A stretch of DNA of 64,000 nucleotides from positions 1-64,000 of the forward strand of contig JBMOKT010000012.1 of NCBI GenBank assembly GCA_049323895.1. Reading direction: 5' to 3'. Of the stretch, positions 36,321 to 44,437 are shown one piece after another. The DNA is from JBMOKT01 sp049323895 (GTDB taxonomy: Bacteria > Bacillota > Peptococcia > Peptococcales > BICA1-8). Every line of letters starts with the position of its first letter. Position 1 is the first letter of the stretch. Both the position numbers and the translations under genes were made by a program. The notes under the pieces are model-generated. The model was not told where the DNA came from and made no database searches. It worked only from the letters and a program-made list of their open reading frames with translations.

Positions 36321-36970
36321 AATAAAACTCCTCCTGCTGCTTCGTTATTTGCTAGTACAGTATCTTTGATAATATCGGCACATCTCACCTGATTAAAAAT
36401 TCCACAATAACAGAAATTAGCCAGCTTTATAGCAGCTTCATCTTCCGTTAATCTTCCTTTGGTTACTTGGTCAATCATATGCTCCACAAATTTTGGGGGA
36501 ATCATATGGTGACCGCACATAGTAGTTATAGAAAGTGTTGCGTCGTCAGGCAAGTTATCTTTTTTACCCCAGACACCTAGAGAATAGTTAATGGAATGGG
36601 GCATAACTCCCGCTTCTTTGCAAGCAGGCAAAACTTCTTCCAATACTCCTGTCACAACTACCGACTGACCTAAGTCTTTTTCTTTTATGCGTTTTAGAAA
36701 CTCTACCACCTGTTCTCTTTTGGTAAAAACCCCTCTAATTCTTGATTTATCAGTAATTTTTTCTTGAATTTCTTCAACAGAGTATTGTGTTTTTGGTCCA
36801 GTCTTAACATCACCCCAGTTTTCAGAGCCAACAGCTTCTGCTGCAGCAATAAATTCCAAAGCCTTGGGTTTAATATTCACGTCATTTACGCCTTTTGTCT
36901 GATACATAAACCAGTTAAAATCTTTTTTTTGAGACTCTATTGGACCGGAACGGTGTAATGAATGTGTCAT
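36317..36970 (-). CDS. MTHSLHR-family protein, copy 1 (unknown)
   Basis: A 217-residue soluble protein of no family I know. It begins MTHSLHRSGPIES. Other marked features are PHSINYSLGVWGKKDN (His at 125), ITTMCGHHMIPP (Cys 152, His 154) and FCYCGIFNQVRC (Cys 187 and 189). These residues recur in two other copies in the window, so they are probably metal or cluster ligands or catalytic. There is no signal peptide or membrane segment. It always follows a ferredoxin-like partner gene by about 12 bases and here sits between the transporter genes and the BhcC-like gene. Copy 3 is about 80% identical. Confidence 0.85.
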   Translation of the reverse strand: MTHSLHRSGPIESQKKDFNWFMYQTKGVNDVNIKPKALEFIAAAEAVGSENWGDVKTGPKTQYSVEEIQEKITDKSRIRGVFTKREQVVEFLKRIKEKDLGQSVVVTGVLEEVLPACKEAGVMPHSINYSLGVWGKKDNLPDDATLSITTMCGHHMIPPKFVEHMIDQVTKGRLTEDEAAIKLANFCYCGIFNQVRCADIIKDTVLANNEAAGGVLL

Positions 36971-36982
36971 GTAATTTACCCC

Positions 36983-37717
36983 CTATGCTAATGATAAAGG
37001 TTTGCCCAAACCAACATTTACTTTACCCCGGTGCGGTCTGGCAATGCCTAATTCATCCAAACAATCCAAAGTTTTGTTTTCTCCATTTTCATCCACCCGC
37101 AGGATTAAACCCAGAGAAAATACTGTATCAATTTCCTTTTCTACCTTTTGCAAGGCTTCTAATATTTGTTTCAATTCATTTTCCTGGCACTTTGCCTCTA
37201 CAATAACTGAAAGCAAATGGTAGTTTAAGCATTCCTCAACAAGTTTGCCGGCTTTTAAGTCGGGTATTAAGGCTGCTAACGGGGTATGTTCAGCAGGAGC
37301 TAATTTTGCACCTGCTGCAGCAATAGCCATTGCTACTTTTTCGGCATCCCTTAAATAAACCCCCATCCCTGGTCTACCCATATCTATTGCTATACCGACT
37401 TCACCTTTTTTAATCCGTCCCGATACATCATTAGTTTTAACCTCTTCAGTACCTCTTCCTGTCACACCTGTAACACCATGATTTTCTACTGGATCACTAA
37501 TAACATGTTGGAATTGCTTATAAAAGTTATTTAATTCAATAGGTTCAATGGCACCCTTGGGACAAACTTTCTGGCGCAGACAGACATAACACTCTGTACA
37601 TCTATCTTGGTCAATATAACATTTTTTTTCATCGTTGGAATAGAAAATAGCATCCACAGTACAATACTTATGACAAATTTTGCATCCTGTACATAAATCG
37701 GCATTTATTATTGTCAT
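36983..37717 (-). CDS. ferredoxin-like protein with novel C-terminal domain, copy 1
   Basis: A 244-residue protein. The N-terminal ~55 residues form a two-cluster ferredoxin domain: Cys 9, 12, 15, 19 and Cys 40, 43, 46, 52 (the last spacing is five, longer than normal); Cys 33 is extra. The remaining ~170 residues are an unrecognised domain with GRGTEEVKTNDVSGR, GIAIDMGRPGMG, EKEIDTVFSLGLILR and the ending KVNVGLGKPLSLA. It is co-directional with TctA upstream and the MTHSLHR protein downstream. An electron-transfer subunit for its partner is the simplest reading. Confidence 0.82.
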   Translation of the reverse strand: MTIINADLCTGCKICHKYCTVDAIFYSNDEKKCYIDQDRCTECYVCLRQKVCPKGAIEPIELNNFYKQFQHVISDPVENHGVTGVTGRGTEEVKTNDVSGRIKKGEVGIAIDMGRPGMGVYLRDAEKVAMAIAAAGAKLAPAEHTPLAALIPDLKAGKLVEECLNYHLLSVIVEAKCQENELKQILEALQKVEKEIDTVFSLGLILRVDENGENKTLDCLDELGIARPHRGKVNVGLGKPLSLA

Positions 37718-37742
37718 TATTAGATAGCTCCTTTCAGATAAA

Positions 37743-37764
37743 ATCCCTGAAAAAATTCAGGGAT
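37743..37764 (-). other. intercistronic hairpin after tctA copy 1
   Basis: ATCCCTGAA (37743-37751) pairs with TTCAGGGAT (37756-37764). It lies between the TctA stop and the ferredoxin-like gene, with no T-run, so it may stabilise or partly attenuate the mRNA. Confidence 0.6.
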
Positions 37765-37770
37765 AAAAAT

Positions 37771-39279
37771 TTATGCACTAATATTTGTATTTATATCAAC
37801 AGGCTTTTTAAGGTTTTGATATGTAGTTCCAACAAAGGCAAGAATAGCAAGAATTATTAATGTAGTACTAATACCTGAGTTAAATAGTGCATCGTACCAG
37901 TTCCCTTTAGAAATAAGCAAGGCCCGTCGTAAATTTGCTTCCATAATAAACCCCAAAACGAAACCTAGTACTGTTGCTGTGTAAGGAATGGAAAACTTTT
38001 TCATTAGATAACCCAATAAACCGAAACCGATAGTAACAAGGATACTAAAGGTTTCTCCACTATAAGCAAAAGAACCGGTGAAAACAAGGGCCATTATACT
38101 TGCAAATAAAACAGGTTTAGAAATTTTAGTAACCTTGATGGCAAGCTTAACAATGAAATAACCCATAATTAACATAAAAATGTTAGCAACCAACAAAGAA
38201 ATAAAAATACTATAAGGTATTTCCGGCTGTTTGGTGAAAAGCAGAGGACCAGGCTGAACGTTATGAATCATTAGGGCCCCAAGCATTATTGCCGTTGAGT
38301 TAGAACCAGGTATACCTAAAGCTAATAACGGAACCAAGGCACCACCGGTAACAGCGTTATTGGCAGCTTCCGGAGCGGCAACCCCTTTGATATTTCCTTT
38401 ACCAAAGGTATCACCATCTTTACACCATCTTTTTGCTTCACTATAAGCTACCCAACAGGCAGTGGATGCACCTACACCAGGCATGGCGCCAATAAGAACA
38501 CCCATTAAGGAGCTAACAAATGAAACGGGCAAAAATGTCTTAATAATATCCCAGCCCGGAAGGCTAGTATCAACCTTACCAACAATATTAAATTCAGAAT
38601 CACCAGTTAATTCCTGAGCTTGACTTAAGAGTTCTGAGACGGCAAAAAGACCCATCATTAAGGCAATCATTTCAAAGCCATCTGCAAGATGCAAAGAACC
38701 AAGAGTATATCGGGGAATACCATTCATAGGGTCATATCCTATTGTGGCTACGAAAATACCAAGAGCCCCTGCCAATAGCCCTTTAAATACATTACGACCC
38801 CCCAGCGAGCAAATCAAGGTTAAACCGGCAATAGCTAAAGCAAAGTATTCAGAAGGACCAAATTTTAAAGCGACAGTTGAAAGTGGTATTGCTACAAACA
38901 TTAAAACTAGGGCACTTAGAAATCCACCTGTACATGATGAAATCAAAGAAGTCCCCAATGCGATACCTGCTTTACCCTGTTTATTTAGTTCATAACCATC
39001 AATAGTAGTTGCAGCAGCAGCAGTAGTACCAGGTGTACCAATCAAAATAGCAGGAATAGAACCGCCGTATTCGCCGCCACAGTATACCCCTGCCAACAAT
39101 AATAGTGCATTAACAGGTTCCATTCCCCAGGTAAAAGGAAGGAGCAAGGCCATAGCGATAGTAGCATTAATACCGGGAATCATGCCGCCGATAATCCCCC
39201 ACAGCACCCCAAGAGCTATGGCTGCTAAGGAGGACCAGTCAAATACATTTTCAACACCAATAAGTAAACCTTCTAACAT
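37771..39279 (-). CDS. tripartite tricarboxylate transporter, large permease 1
   Basis: TctA-family permease, 502 residues, with about 12 membrane segments. Family signs are LLPFTWGMEPVNALLLLAGV, GGEYGGSIPAILIGTPGT near the N-terminus, and the mid-chain GAMPGVGASTACWVAYS. With TctB and TctC it takes up a di- or tricarboxylate using an ion gradient. A GGAGG site stands before the ATG, ten bases after tctB. The substrate is not readable from the sequence, but the operon's hydratases suggest a citrate-like acid. Confidence 0.94.
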   Translation of the reverse strand: MLEGLLIGVENVFDWSSLAAIALGVLWGIIGGMIPGINATIAMALLLPFTWGMEPVNALLLLAGVYCGGEYGGSIPAILIGTPGTTAAAATTIDGYELNKQGKAGIALGTSLISSCTGGFLSALVLMFVAIPLSTVALKFGPSEYFALAIAGLTLICSLGGRNVFKGLLAGALGIFVATIGYDPMNGIPRYTLGSLHLADGFEMIALMMGLFAVSELLSQAQELTGDSEFNIVGKVDTSLPGWDIIKTFLPVSFVSSLMGVLIGAMPGVGASTACWVAYSEAKRWCKDGDTFGKGNIKGVAAPEAANNAVTGGALVPLLALGIPGSNSTAIMLGALMIHNVQPGPLLFTKQPEIPYSIFISLLVANIFMLIMGYFIVKLAIKVTKISKPVLFASIMALVFTGSFAYSGETFSILVTIGFGLLGYLMKKFSIPYTATVLGFVLGFIMEANLRRALLISKGNWYDALFNSGISTTLIILAILAFVGTTYQNLKKPVDINTNISA

Positions 39280-39289
39280 TTTTAACCTC

Positions 39290-39781
39290 CTAGCCTAAGA
39301 ATATTTCAAAAAGCCCTAGCGGTAACTTAACCTGTAAACCTAAAGCAAATACAGTATAAAGGATTGCTGTCATAGTAACACTTATTTTGACCAATGAAGA
39401 AATTTTCCTAATCTGAACTATCCAAAGTAATGCTGCAATTAAAATTGGTGTCATTATTAAATAACCGATAGTATTCAAAAGGGCTGCATATAGTACACTT
39501 ACAAGACAGGAATAAATAACCGCTTTATATTCTGCAAAAAGATCCTGCACTTTCTTTTTTTTGGGTCTTTCGAGTAAAGCTTTATTGGCATACAACGACC
39601 CACCCACAAGCACTATCCCGATTATGATCATTATATAAGCCATTAAATCAGGTAAAGCCGTTGGTCCAGCAGGGTCGATAGACATTACTATTTGTCCTTC
39701 AATCATCTCGCCCTGTGCGATTATGAGCAAACCAAGGAGAATTGACACTATGCCTACAATATAATCATTGTGTTTGAACAC
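39290..39781 (-). CDS. tripartite tricarboxylate transporter, small subunit 1
   Basis: TctB-family protein, 163 residues with four membrane helices: IVGIVSILLGLLIIAQGEMI, LMAYIMIIIGIVLVGGSLY, AVIYSCLVSVLYAALLNTIGY and the last LGLQVKLPLGLFEIFLG. The start is GTG, nine bases after GGAGG. TctB is poorly conserved, so position between TctC and TctA carries part of the assignment. Confidence 0.88.
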   Translation of the reverse strand: MFKHNDYIVGIVSILLGLLIIAQGEMIEGQIVMSIDPAGPTALPDLMAYIMIIIGIVLVGGSLYANKALLERPKKKKVQDLFAEYKAVIYSCLVSVLYAALLNTIGYLIMTPILIAALLWIVQIRKISSLVKISVTMTAILYTVFALGLQVKLPLGLFEIFLG

Positions 39782-39807
39782 TTTTTCGTATCCTCCTTTA
39801 TTAAGAA

Positions 39808-39826
39808 GGCGGGATAAAATCCCGCC
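39808..39826 (-). other. intercistronic hairpin after tctC copy 1
   Basis: GGCGGGAT (39808-39815) and ATCCCGCC (39819-39826) are perfectly complementary, just after the binding-protein gene and before tctB. Such hairpins often raise the level of the binding protein relative to the permease. Confidence 0.7.
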
Positions 39827-39838
39827 TCTATTAAACTA

Positions 39839-40825
39839 CTATTTCATAAATGCTCTAATTTGCTTGTCTTGTTCTTCCATAACTTTTACAAAATCAGCCG
39901 GCTTTTTGAATACAACATTTAGTTTCAAGTTTTCATAATATTGCTTAAATCCTGGGTCTTGCAAAGCAGCTTCACAAGCTTTTATCCATTGTTCAACAAC
40001 TGCATCTGGTGTGTCAGGATGAGCTACTACGCCTCTAAATTTCTCAACCAGGAAATTATAACCTTTATCATCAACGGTTGGAATATCCACGCCGGATACT
40101 TTATTGAATGCTATTAAAGCTTTTAATTCTCCGGCATCTAATTGAGCTACAGCTTCACCGTATTCGCCAATAGCTCCGTCAACATGTCCGCCAAGCACAG
40201 CTACTGTAGCATCTGCTCCGCCTTCAAAGGGAACAACATTAATATTTATGTTGGCTTTTTCTTGTAAAAGCTTAGCAGCAACAAAGCCTAATTCTCCTGG
40301 AATACCACCGGCAATGTTAAATTTGCCAGGGTTTGCTTGGGCATCCTTCACAAAATCTTCCCAATTGTCCCAAGGAGCATCACTTCTAACAAATAATATC
40401 ATGGGGTCAACAAACATCATGGCAACAGGCTTGAAGCTCTTGTAGTCAAATTCCATTTTGTTCATAATTGGAGCAGTAATTATTGTCGAAGATACGCCCA
40501 AGAACGTGTGACCATCTTTGGCATCTAAAGCAGCTTTCCAAGCAGTAGCACCGGCTGCACCAGGCTTATTGTCAACTATAACGGATTTTCCAAAACCTGG
40601 TTCCAAAGCTTTAGCTAATGCTCTTAAAAACATATCTCCACCGGAACCTGCTTTAGAATGGTAAATCAAAGAAATGTCTTTTGTTGGCCAAGCTGCTGCT
40701 TTGGGTTCCTCTTTTTTAGGTTCTTCCTTGGGAGCTTCCTGTTTTGCACCACAGCCTACAACTGCAACCATAACAAATACCAAACATAATGCTAATAGAA
40801 TCTTTACCTTTTTGGGTCTGAACAT
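39839..40825 (-). CDS. tripartite transporter substrate-binding lipoprotein 1
   Basis: TctC/Bug-family binding protein, 328 residues. The N-terminus is a lipoprotein signal, KKVKILLALCLVFVMVAVV, with the lipid cysteine at 25 (VVGC), followed by a charged linker EEPKKEEPK. The mature part has ISLIYHSKAGSGGDMFLRAL and VVPFEGGADATVAVLGGHVD, standard for the family. It is anchored to the outer face of the membrane and passes a carboxylate to the TctAB permease. Confidence 0.93.
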   Translation of the reverse strand: MFRPKKVKILLALCLVFVMVAVVGCGAKQEAPKEEPKKEEPKAAAWPTKDISLIYHSKAGSGGDMFLRALAKALEPGFGKSVIVDNKPGAAGATAWKAALDAKDGHTFLGVSSTIITAPIMNKMEFDYKSFKPVAMMFVDPMILFVRSDAPWDNWEDFVKDAQANPGKFNIAGGIPGELGFVAAKLLQEKANININVVPFEGGADATVAVLGGHVDGAIGEYGEAVAQLDAGELKALIAFNKVSGVDIPTVDDKGYNFLVEKFRGVVAHPDTPDAVVEQWIKACEAALQDPGFKQYYENLKLNVVFKKPADFVKVMEEQDKQIRAFMK

Positions 40826-40844
40826 TTTTCTTTTCCCCCTTTTA

Positions 40845-41345
40845 TTATTTTAATTGTTTTTCTAAATACGGTATTAATCCACCTAACTCAATATACTCCA
40901 CTAAAAAATCAGGCGGCTTAATAAACTCGTATTTTTTCCCAGTAGTTAAATTTGTTATTATGCCTTGAGTATAGTTAATCTCAATTTCATCACCCTGGTT
41001 GACATCTAAAACAAAATGGGGTGCTGTGATGGCAGGTAGTCCAACATTATAGCAGTTTCGGTAAAAGATACGGGCAAATGATTTTGCTACTACCGCACCA
41101 ATTTGAGCACATTTGATTGCCTGTGGTGCCTGCTCACGGCTGGAACCATAACCAATATTCTCCCCGGCAACAATAATGTCGCCTGGTTGAATCTTAGAGG
41201 AAAATTCAGGATCAGCCCCTTTCATGCAATTAGCTGCCAACTCCTGTGGTTCCACATGGGTCATATAGCGGGAAGGTAAAATATGGTCTGTGCTTATATT
41301 GTCACCGAACTTCCAAACTTTTCCCTTTAAAATATAGTCAGCCAT
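40845..41345 (-). CDS. aconitase-family small subunit 1 (LeuD-like)
   Basis: A 166-residue swivel-domain subunit: KGKVWKFGDNISTDHILPSR, the loop GYGSSREQAPQAIKC and ARIFYRNCYNVGLPAI. It combines with the LeuC-like subunit encoded one base upstream to form a hydro-lyase that moves a hydroxyl group between neighbouring carbons of a malate- or citrate-like acid. Family members include isopropylmalate isomerase, homoaconitase and dimethylmaleate hydratase. No leu gene is nearby, so leucine synthesis is unlikely. Confidence 0.88.
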   Translation of the reverse strand: MADYILKGKVWKFGDNISTDHILPSRYMTHVEPQELAANCMKGADPEFSSKIQPGDIIVAGENIGYGSSREQAPQAIKCAQIGAVVAKSFARIFYRNCYNVGLPAITAPHFVLDVNQGDEIEINYTQGIITNLTTGKKYEFIKPPDFLVEYIELGGLIPYLEKQLK

Positions 41346-41346
41346 A

Positions 41347-42606
41347 TTAATTGCTACCTCCCAATTTACGAGGATCGGTAATTTTACCCATTACCGCTGA
41401 TGCAGCAACTGTACTGGCGCCTGCTAAATATATTAATCCGCCGGGACCCATCCTGCCATCCATATTTCTGGTCGTGGTTGAAATGCATGTTTCGTTTGGT
41501 GCCAATACTCCAACTTCATATCCTCCACAGGTACCGCATGCTGGGGAGCTAAAGATGGCCCCTGCTTCTACCAATGCAGTAATCAGACCTAATCGCGCTG
41601 CTTTTTCAACTACCCTGGAACTATTTGGTACTATAATAAATCTAACATTGGGATGCACTTTTCTTCCTTTTAACACCTGGCATGCTGCTTCTAAATCATG
41701 AAGAAATGCACCAGAACAAGACCCTAAAGTAGCCTGGTTAATTTCAACACCTTCAACCTGATTAACCACAACACCATTGGTCGGCAGCCCGGGAGTCGCC
41801 ACAATAGGCTCTAATTCCGAAACATTAAAATGCAATTCTGATGCATAAACAGCACCATCATCTGCTTGAAAAATCTTTTCAGTTTGTTCTGTTCCGTTAA
41901 TATAATTAAGGGTTTTCTCATCTACTGGCATTATTGCATTTTTTACTCCCATTTCCAGACACATAATAGTAATTGCCATTCTTTCTTCAACAGTCAAGGA
42001 AGCTACCAAAGGACCGGTTATCTCCACTGCAGCATAATTTAAAAAGGACGGACCAAAGTGTTTTAGTAAAAAAAGTGCAACGTCCTTAGGTGTAATATAT
42101 GGTCCTAGCTTTCCATCAAGGAAAATCTTTACGGTTTCAGGAACTTGAAGCCAAATACTGCCCGTGGCTAAAACAGCAGCCATTTCTGTTGAACCGATAC
42201 CAGTGGCCAAACATCCAAAGATACCAAGACCAACTGTATGGGAATCAGTGCCGAGTATTATTTTTCCAGGTCGCGCATAACCCTCTTCTGCAACTACCGG
42301 ATGTGAAACACCCCTGCCAACTTCCGATACCTTAATATTATATTTTTTAGCAAAATCTCTAATGTTTTGATGATGCTGTGCAGCTCTTAAGGTTGTTGAA
42401 GGAGAATGATGATCCAAAACAAACATTACTTTTGAGCTATCCCAGACACTGGCGTTAGGTAACCGTGAAAATTGCCTGATAGCTATTGGTGCATTATTAT
42501 CATGGAAAAAGGCAAAATCTACCGGAACTTGTACTATCTGTCCTGGTTTAACCTGTGGCAAATTCGCTTTATCGGCAATTATTTTTTCCGTTACTGTCAT
42601 ACCCAT
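41347..42606 (-). CDS. aconitase-family large subunit 1 (LeuC-like)
   Basis: A 419-residue [4Fe-4S] subunit. Cluster cysteines are in LGSCSGAF and PACGTCGG; substrate motifs include GTDSHTVGLGIFG and FVLDHHSP. GSCSGA departs from the usual GSCTN, and TTTRNMDGRMG replaces TNRNF, hinting at an unusual substrate. It is the first gene of a nine-gene operon (hydratase, transporter, ferredoxin/MTHSLHR pair, BhcC- and BhcD-like) behind a sigma-54 promoter. Confidence 0.9.
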   Translation of the reverse strand: MGMTVTEKIIADKANLPQVKPGQIVQVPVDFAFFHDNNAPIAIRQFSRLPNASVWDSSKVMFVLDHHSPSTTLRAAQHHQNIRDFAKKYNIKVSEVGRGVSHPVVAEEGYARPGKIILGTDSHTVGLGIFGCLATGIGSTEMAAVLATGSIWLQVPETVKIFLDGKLGPYITPKDVALFLLKHFGPSFLNYAAVEITGPLVASLTVEERMAITIMCLEMGVKNAIMPVDEKTLNYINGTEQTEKIFQADDGAVYASELHFNVSELEPIVATPGLPTNGVVVNQVEGVEINQATLGSCSGAFLHDLEAACQVLKGRKVHPNVRFIIVPNSSRVVEKAARLGLITALVEAGAIFSSPACGTCGGYEVGVLAPNETCISTTTRNMDGRMGPGGLIYLAGASTVAASAVMGKITDPRKLGGSN

Positions 42607-42690
42607 ATAGTTACCTCCACTCCCTTTATAGAAACTATCTGGCCTCCCTCCTTAATTGTATTTGGGAAGATTTACAACAATAAATATAAA

Positions 42691-42707
42691 TGCAAATTCT
42701 ATGCCAA
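42691..42707 (-). promoter_or_regulatory. sigma-54 promoter of the 42606-34207 operon
   Basis: The minus strand reads TTGGCATAGAATTTGCAT: the -24 TGGCA and -12 TTGCA elements with five bases between, matching the sigma-54 consensus. Transcription should start near 42680, about 75 bases before the LeuC-like gene. Confidence 0.85.
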
Positions 42708-42769
42708 TATATTCCTCTTTAAAATATTCAGAAAATTGCTTAAAAAATAATATGAAAAATCTTTATTTC

Positions 42770-42819
42770 TAACCTATATGGTGCCTAATCTACTATTTTT
42801 AACCTAAAAAACACCTAAT
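42770..42819. promoter_or_regulatory. paired 20-bp repeats, likely activator sites
   Basis: TAACCTATATGGTGCCTAAT (42770-42789) and TAACCTAAAAAACACCTAAT (42800-42819) are spaced 30 bases apart, 65-130 bases upstream of the sigma-54 promoter. That is the usual place for enhancer-binding sites. The second copy reaches into the end of the dehydrogenase gene. Confidence 0.6.
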
Positions 42820-43897
42820 ATTTTCTTAAAACCTGACAAATAGCATCTCCCATTTGAAAAGTGGAAGCTTTTCCTCCTAAATCAGGAGTTACATTGACCC
42901 CTTCTTTTAGTATATCTTCGATAGCATTTTTGATATTATCTGCAGCCTTTACTGCTGCTTCATCTTTTTTAAGGTTGCCAAGCCAGGAAAGCATCATTTG
43001 TCCTGACATAATCATGGCATATGGATTGGCAATTTGTTTTCCGGCTATATCCGGGGCAGAGCCATGGGTTGCCTGGGCCATCACATATTTAGGTCCAACA
43101 CATAGTCCTGGAGCCATACCCAGTCCTCCTACTAAACCTGCAGCTAAATCTGTGAGAATATCGCCAAACATATTTGTTGAAACAACTACATCAAAGTTTT
43201 GGGGACGCATTGCCAATTGCATAGCAAAAGTATCTACCACAACAGTTTCAAAGGTAATATCTGGATATTCAACAGCAATTTCCTTACATCCTTCAAGGAA
43301 TAAACTGCATCCTAATTTAAAGACAGTATTTTTATGTATGGCAGTAACTTTTTTCTTGCCATTTCTCTGTCTGGCCAATTCAAAAGCTGATCTGGCAACC
43401 ATCTGAGAATTGCGCCGGGTAATTACCCTGACTGACATGGCTATATCAGGTGTAGGCATAAATTCTCCTGTTCCTTTATGCATATTGCGGTCAGGCTGAA
43501 AACCCTCATTGTTTTCTCTGATAATAACAACATCTACATTCTTATGTAATGATGGTACAGCCTCATATGACTTAGCGGGTCTGATATTACTTACTAAATC
43601 AAACTCACGCCGCAGGATTGGATGGGGGTTAACTGCTTTAGGATCATCTTTTGGATAAGCCATATGACCAATGGGTCCTAATATCCAACCGTCTAATTCA
43701 AATAATGTATTTAATGTTTGTTGGGGTAAGGTTTCACCGTTTTCCCGATAAGAGGGCATCCCTACCGGCAGTTCTATCCACTCTATATCAATACCTGAGT
43801 AGGGTTTTACAGCCTCTTTTAAAACTTTTACTGTTTCCGGGACTACTTCAAGACCAATGTCATCTCCTTGCAGAATTCCTAACCTGTACTTTGCCAT
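42815..43897 (-). CDS. isocitrate/isopropylmalate-type dehydrogenase
   Basis: A 360-residue member of the decarboxylating beta-hydroxyacid dehydrogenase family. Signs are LGILQGDDIGLEVVPETVKV, VVIIRENNEGFQPD, the catalytic lysine region AIHKNTVFKLG, TNMFGDILTDLAAGLVGG and ATHGSAPDIAGKQIANP. It would oxidise and decarboxylate the hydroxyacid product of the hydratase encoded just upstream. Homoisocitrate, tartrate/malate and isopropylmalate enzymes share the fold; the substrate loop does not tell me which applies. Confidence 0.87.
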   Translation of the reverse strand: MAKYRLGILQGDDIGLEVVPETVKVLKEAVKPYSGIDIEWIELPVGMPSYRENGETLPQQTLNTLFELDGWILGPIGHMAYPKDDPKAVNPHPILRREFDLVSNIRPAKSYEAVPSLHKNVDVVIIRENNEGFQPDRNMHKGTGEFMPTPDIAMSVRVITRRNSQMVARSAFELARQRNGKKKVTAIHKNTVFKLGCSLFLEGCKEIAVEYPDITFETVVVDTFAMQLAMRPQNFDVVVSTNMFGDILTDLAAGLVGGLGMAPGLCVGPKYVMAQATHGSAPDIAGKQIANPYAMIMSGQMMLSWLGNLKKDEAAVKAADNIKNAIEDILKEGVNVTPDLGGKASTFQMGDAICQVLRKY

Positions 43898-43919
43898 TAA
43901 ATTCGACCGCCTTTCGTAG

Positions 43920-44426
43920 TTAGTTTTTATTTAAATTCAATTCCTTTTTAGTGAAAGGAATAATACCGCCTTCGGCAAAAATATCCAACATTACTTTATG
44001 GGGAAGGTCAAATTCATATTCTTTCCCTTGGGTATGATTAATTACTTTTCCCTCCTGTAAGTTAATAGTAACTTTATCACTTTCACTAAACTCATCTACT
44101 TCTTGCAGTGTTATAGCAAATAGTCCTATATTTATTGCATTTCGATAAAAGATTCTGGCAAAGGATTTTGCAATAACTGCACTAATACCCGAGAACTTTA
44201 TTGCTTTAGGGGCATGCTCTCGGCTGGAACCTGTTCCAAAATTCTTGCCGGCAACAATAATATCTCCTATCTCAACCTTGCTTTTAAATTGTGGAGCTAC
44301 TTCTTCAAAAACATGGGATGCAAGTTCGTCGGGATCAGTTAAGACTACATATTTGCCAGGAATTATTTGACCGGTATCAACATCATCGCCAAACTTAAAC
44401 ACCTTTCCACCTAAGCTTTTTTTCAT
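43920..44426 (-). CDS. aconitase-family small subunit 2 (LeuD-like)
   Basis: A LeuD-type swivel subunit starting MKKSLGGKVFKFGDDVDTGQ, with FGTGSSREHAPKAIKFSG and ARIFYRNAINIGLFAI. I choose the ATG at 44426 (about 168 residues) because a GTG at 44435 overlaps the GAGGTGG ribosome site. It pairs with the large subunit encoded 11 bases upstream. The two plus the dehydrogenase downstream form a three-gene operon. Confidence 0.87.
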   Translation of the reverse strand: MKKSLGGKVFKFGDDVDTGQIIPGKYVVLTDPDELASHVFEEVAPQFKSKVEIGDIIVAGKNFGTGSSREHAPKAIKFSGISAVIAKSFARIFYRNAINIGLFAITLQEVDEFSESDKVTINLQEGKVINHTQGKEYEFDLPHKVMLDIFAEGGIIPFTKKELNLNKN

Positions 44427-44437
44427 TTGTTCCACCT

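Noticed and set aside
42861..43406. 181-codon plus-strand open frame
   Set aside because: Antisense to the isocitrate/isopropylmalate-type dehydrogenase, with no ribosome site or recognisable motif.
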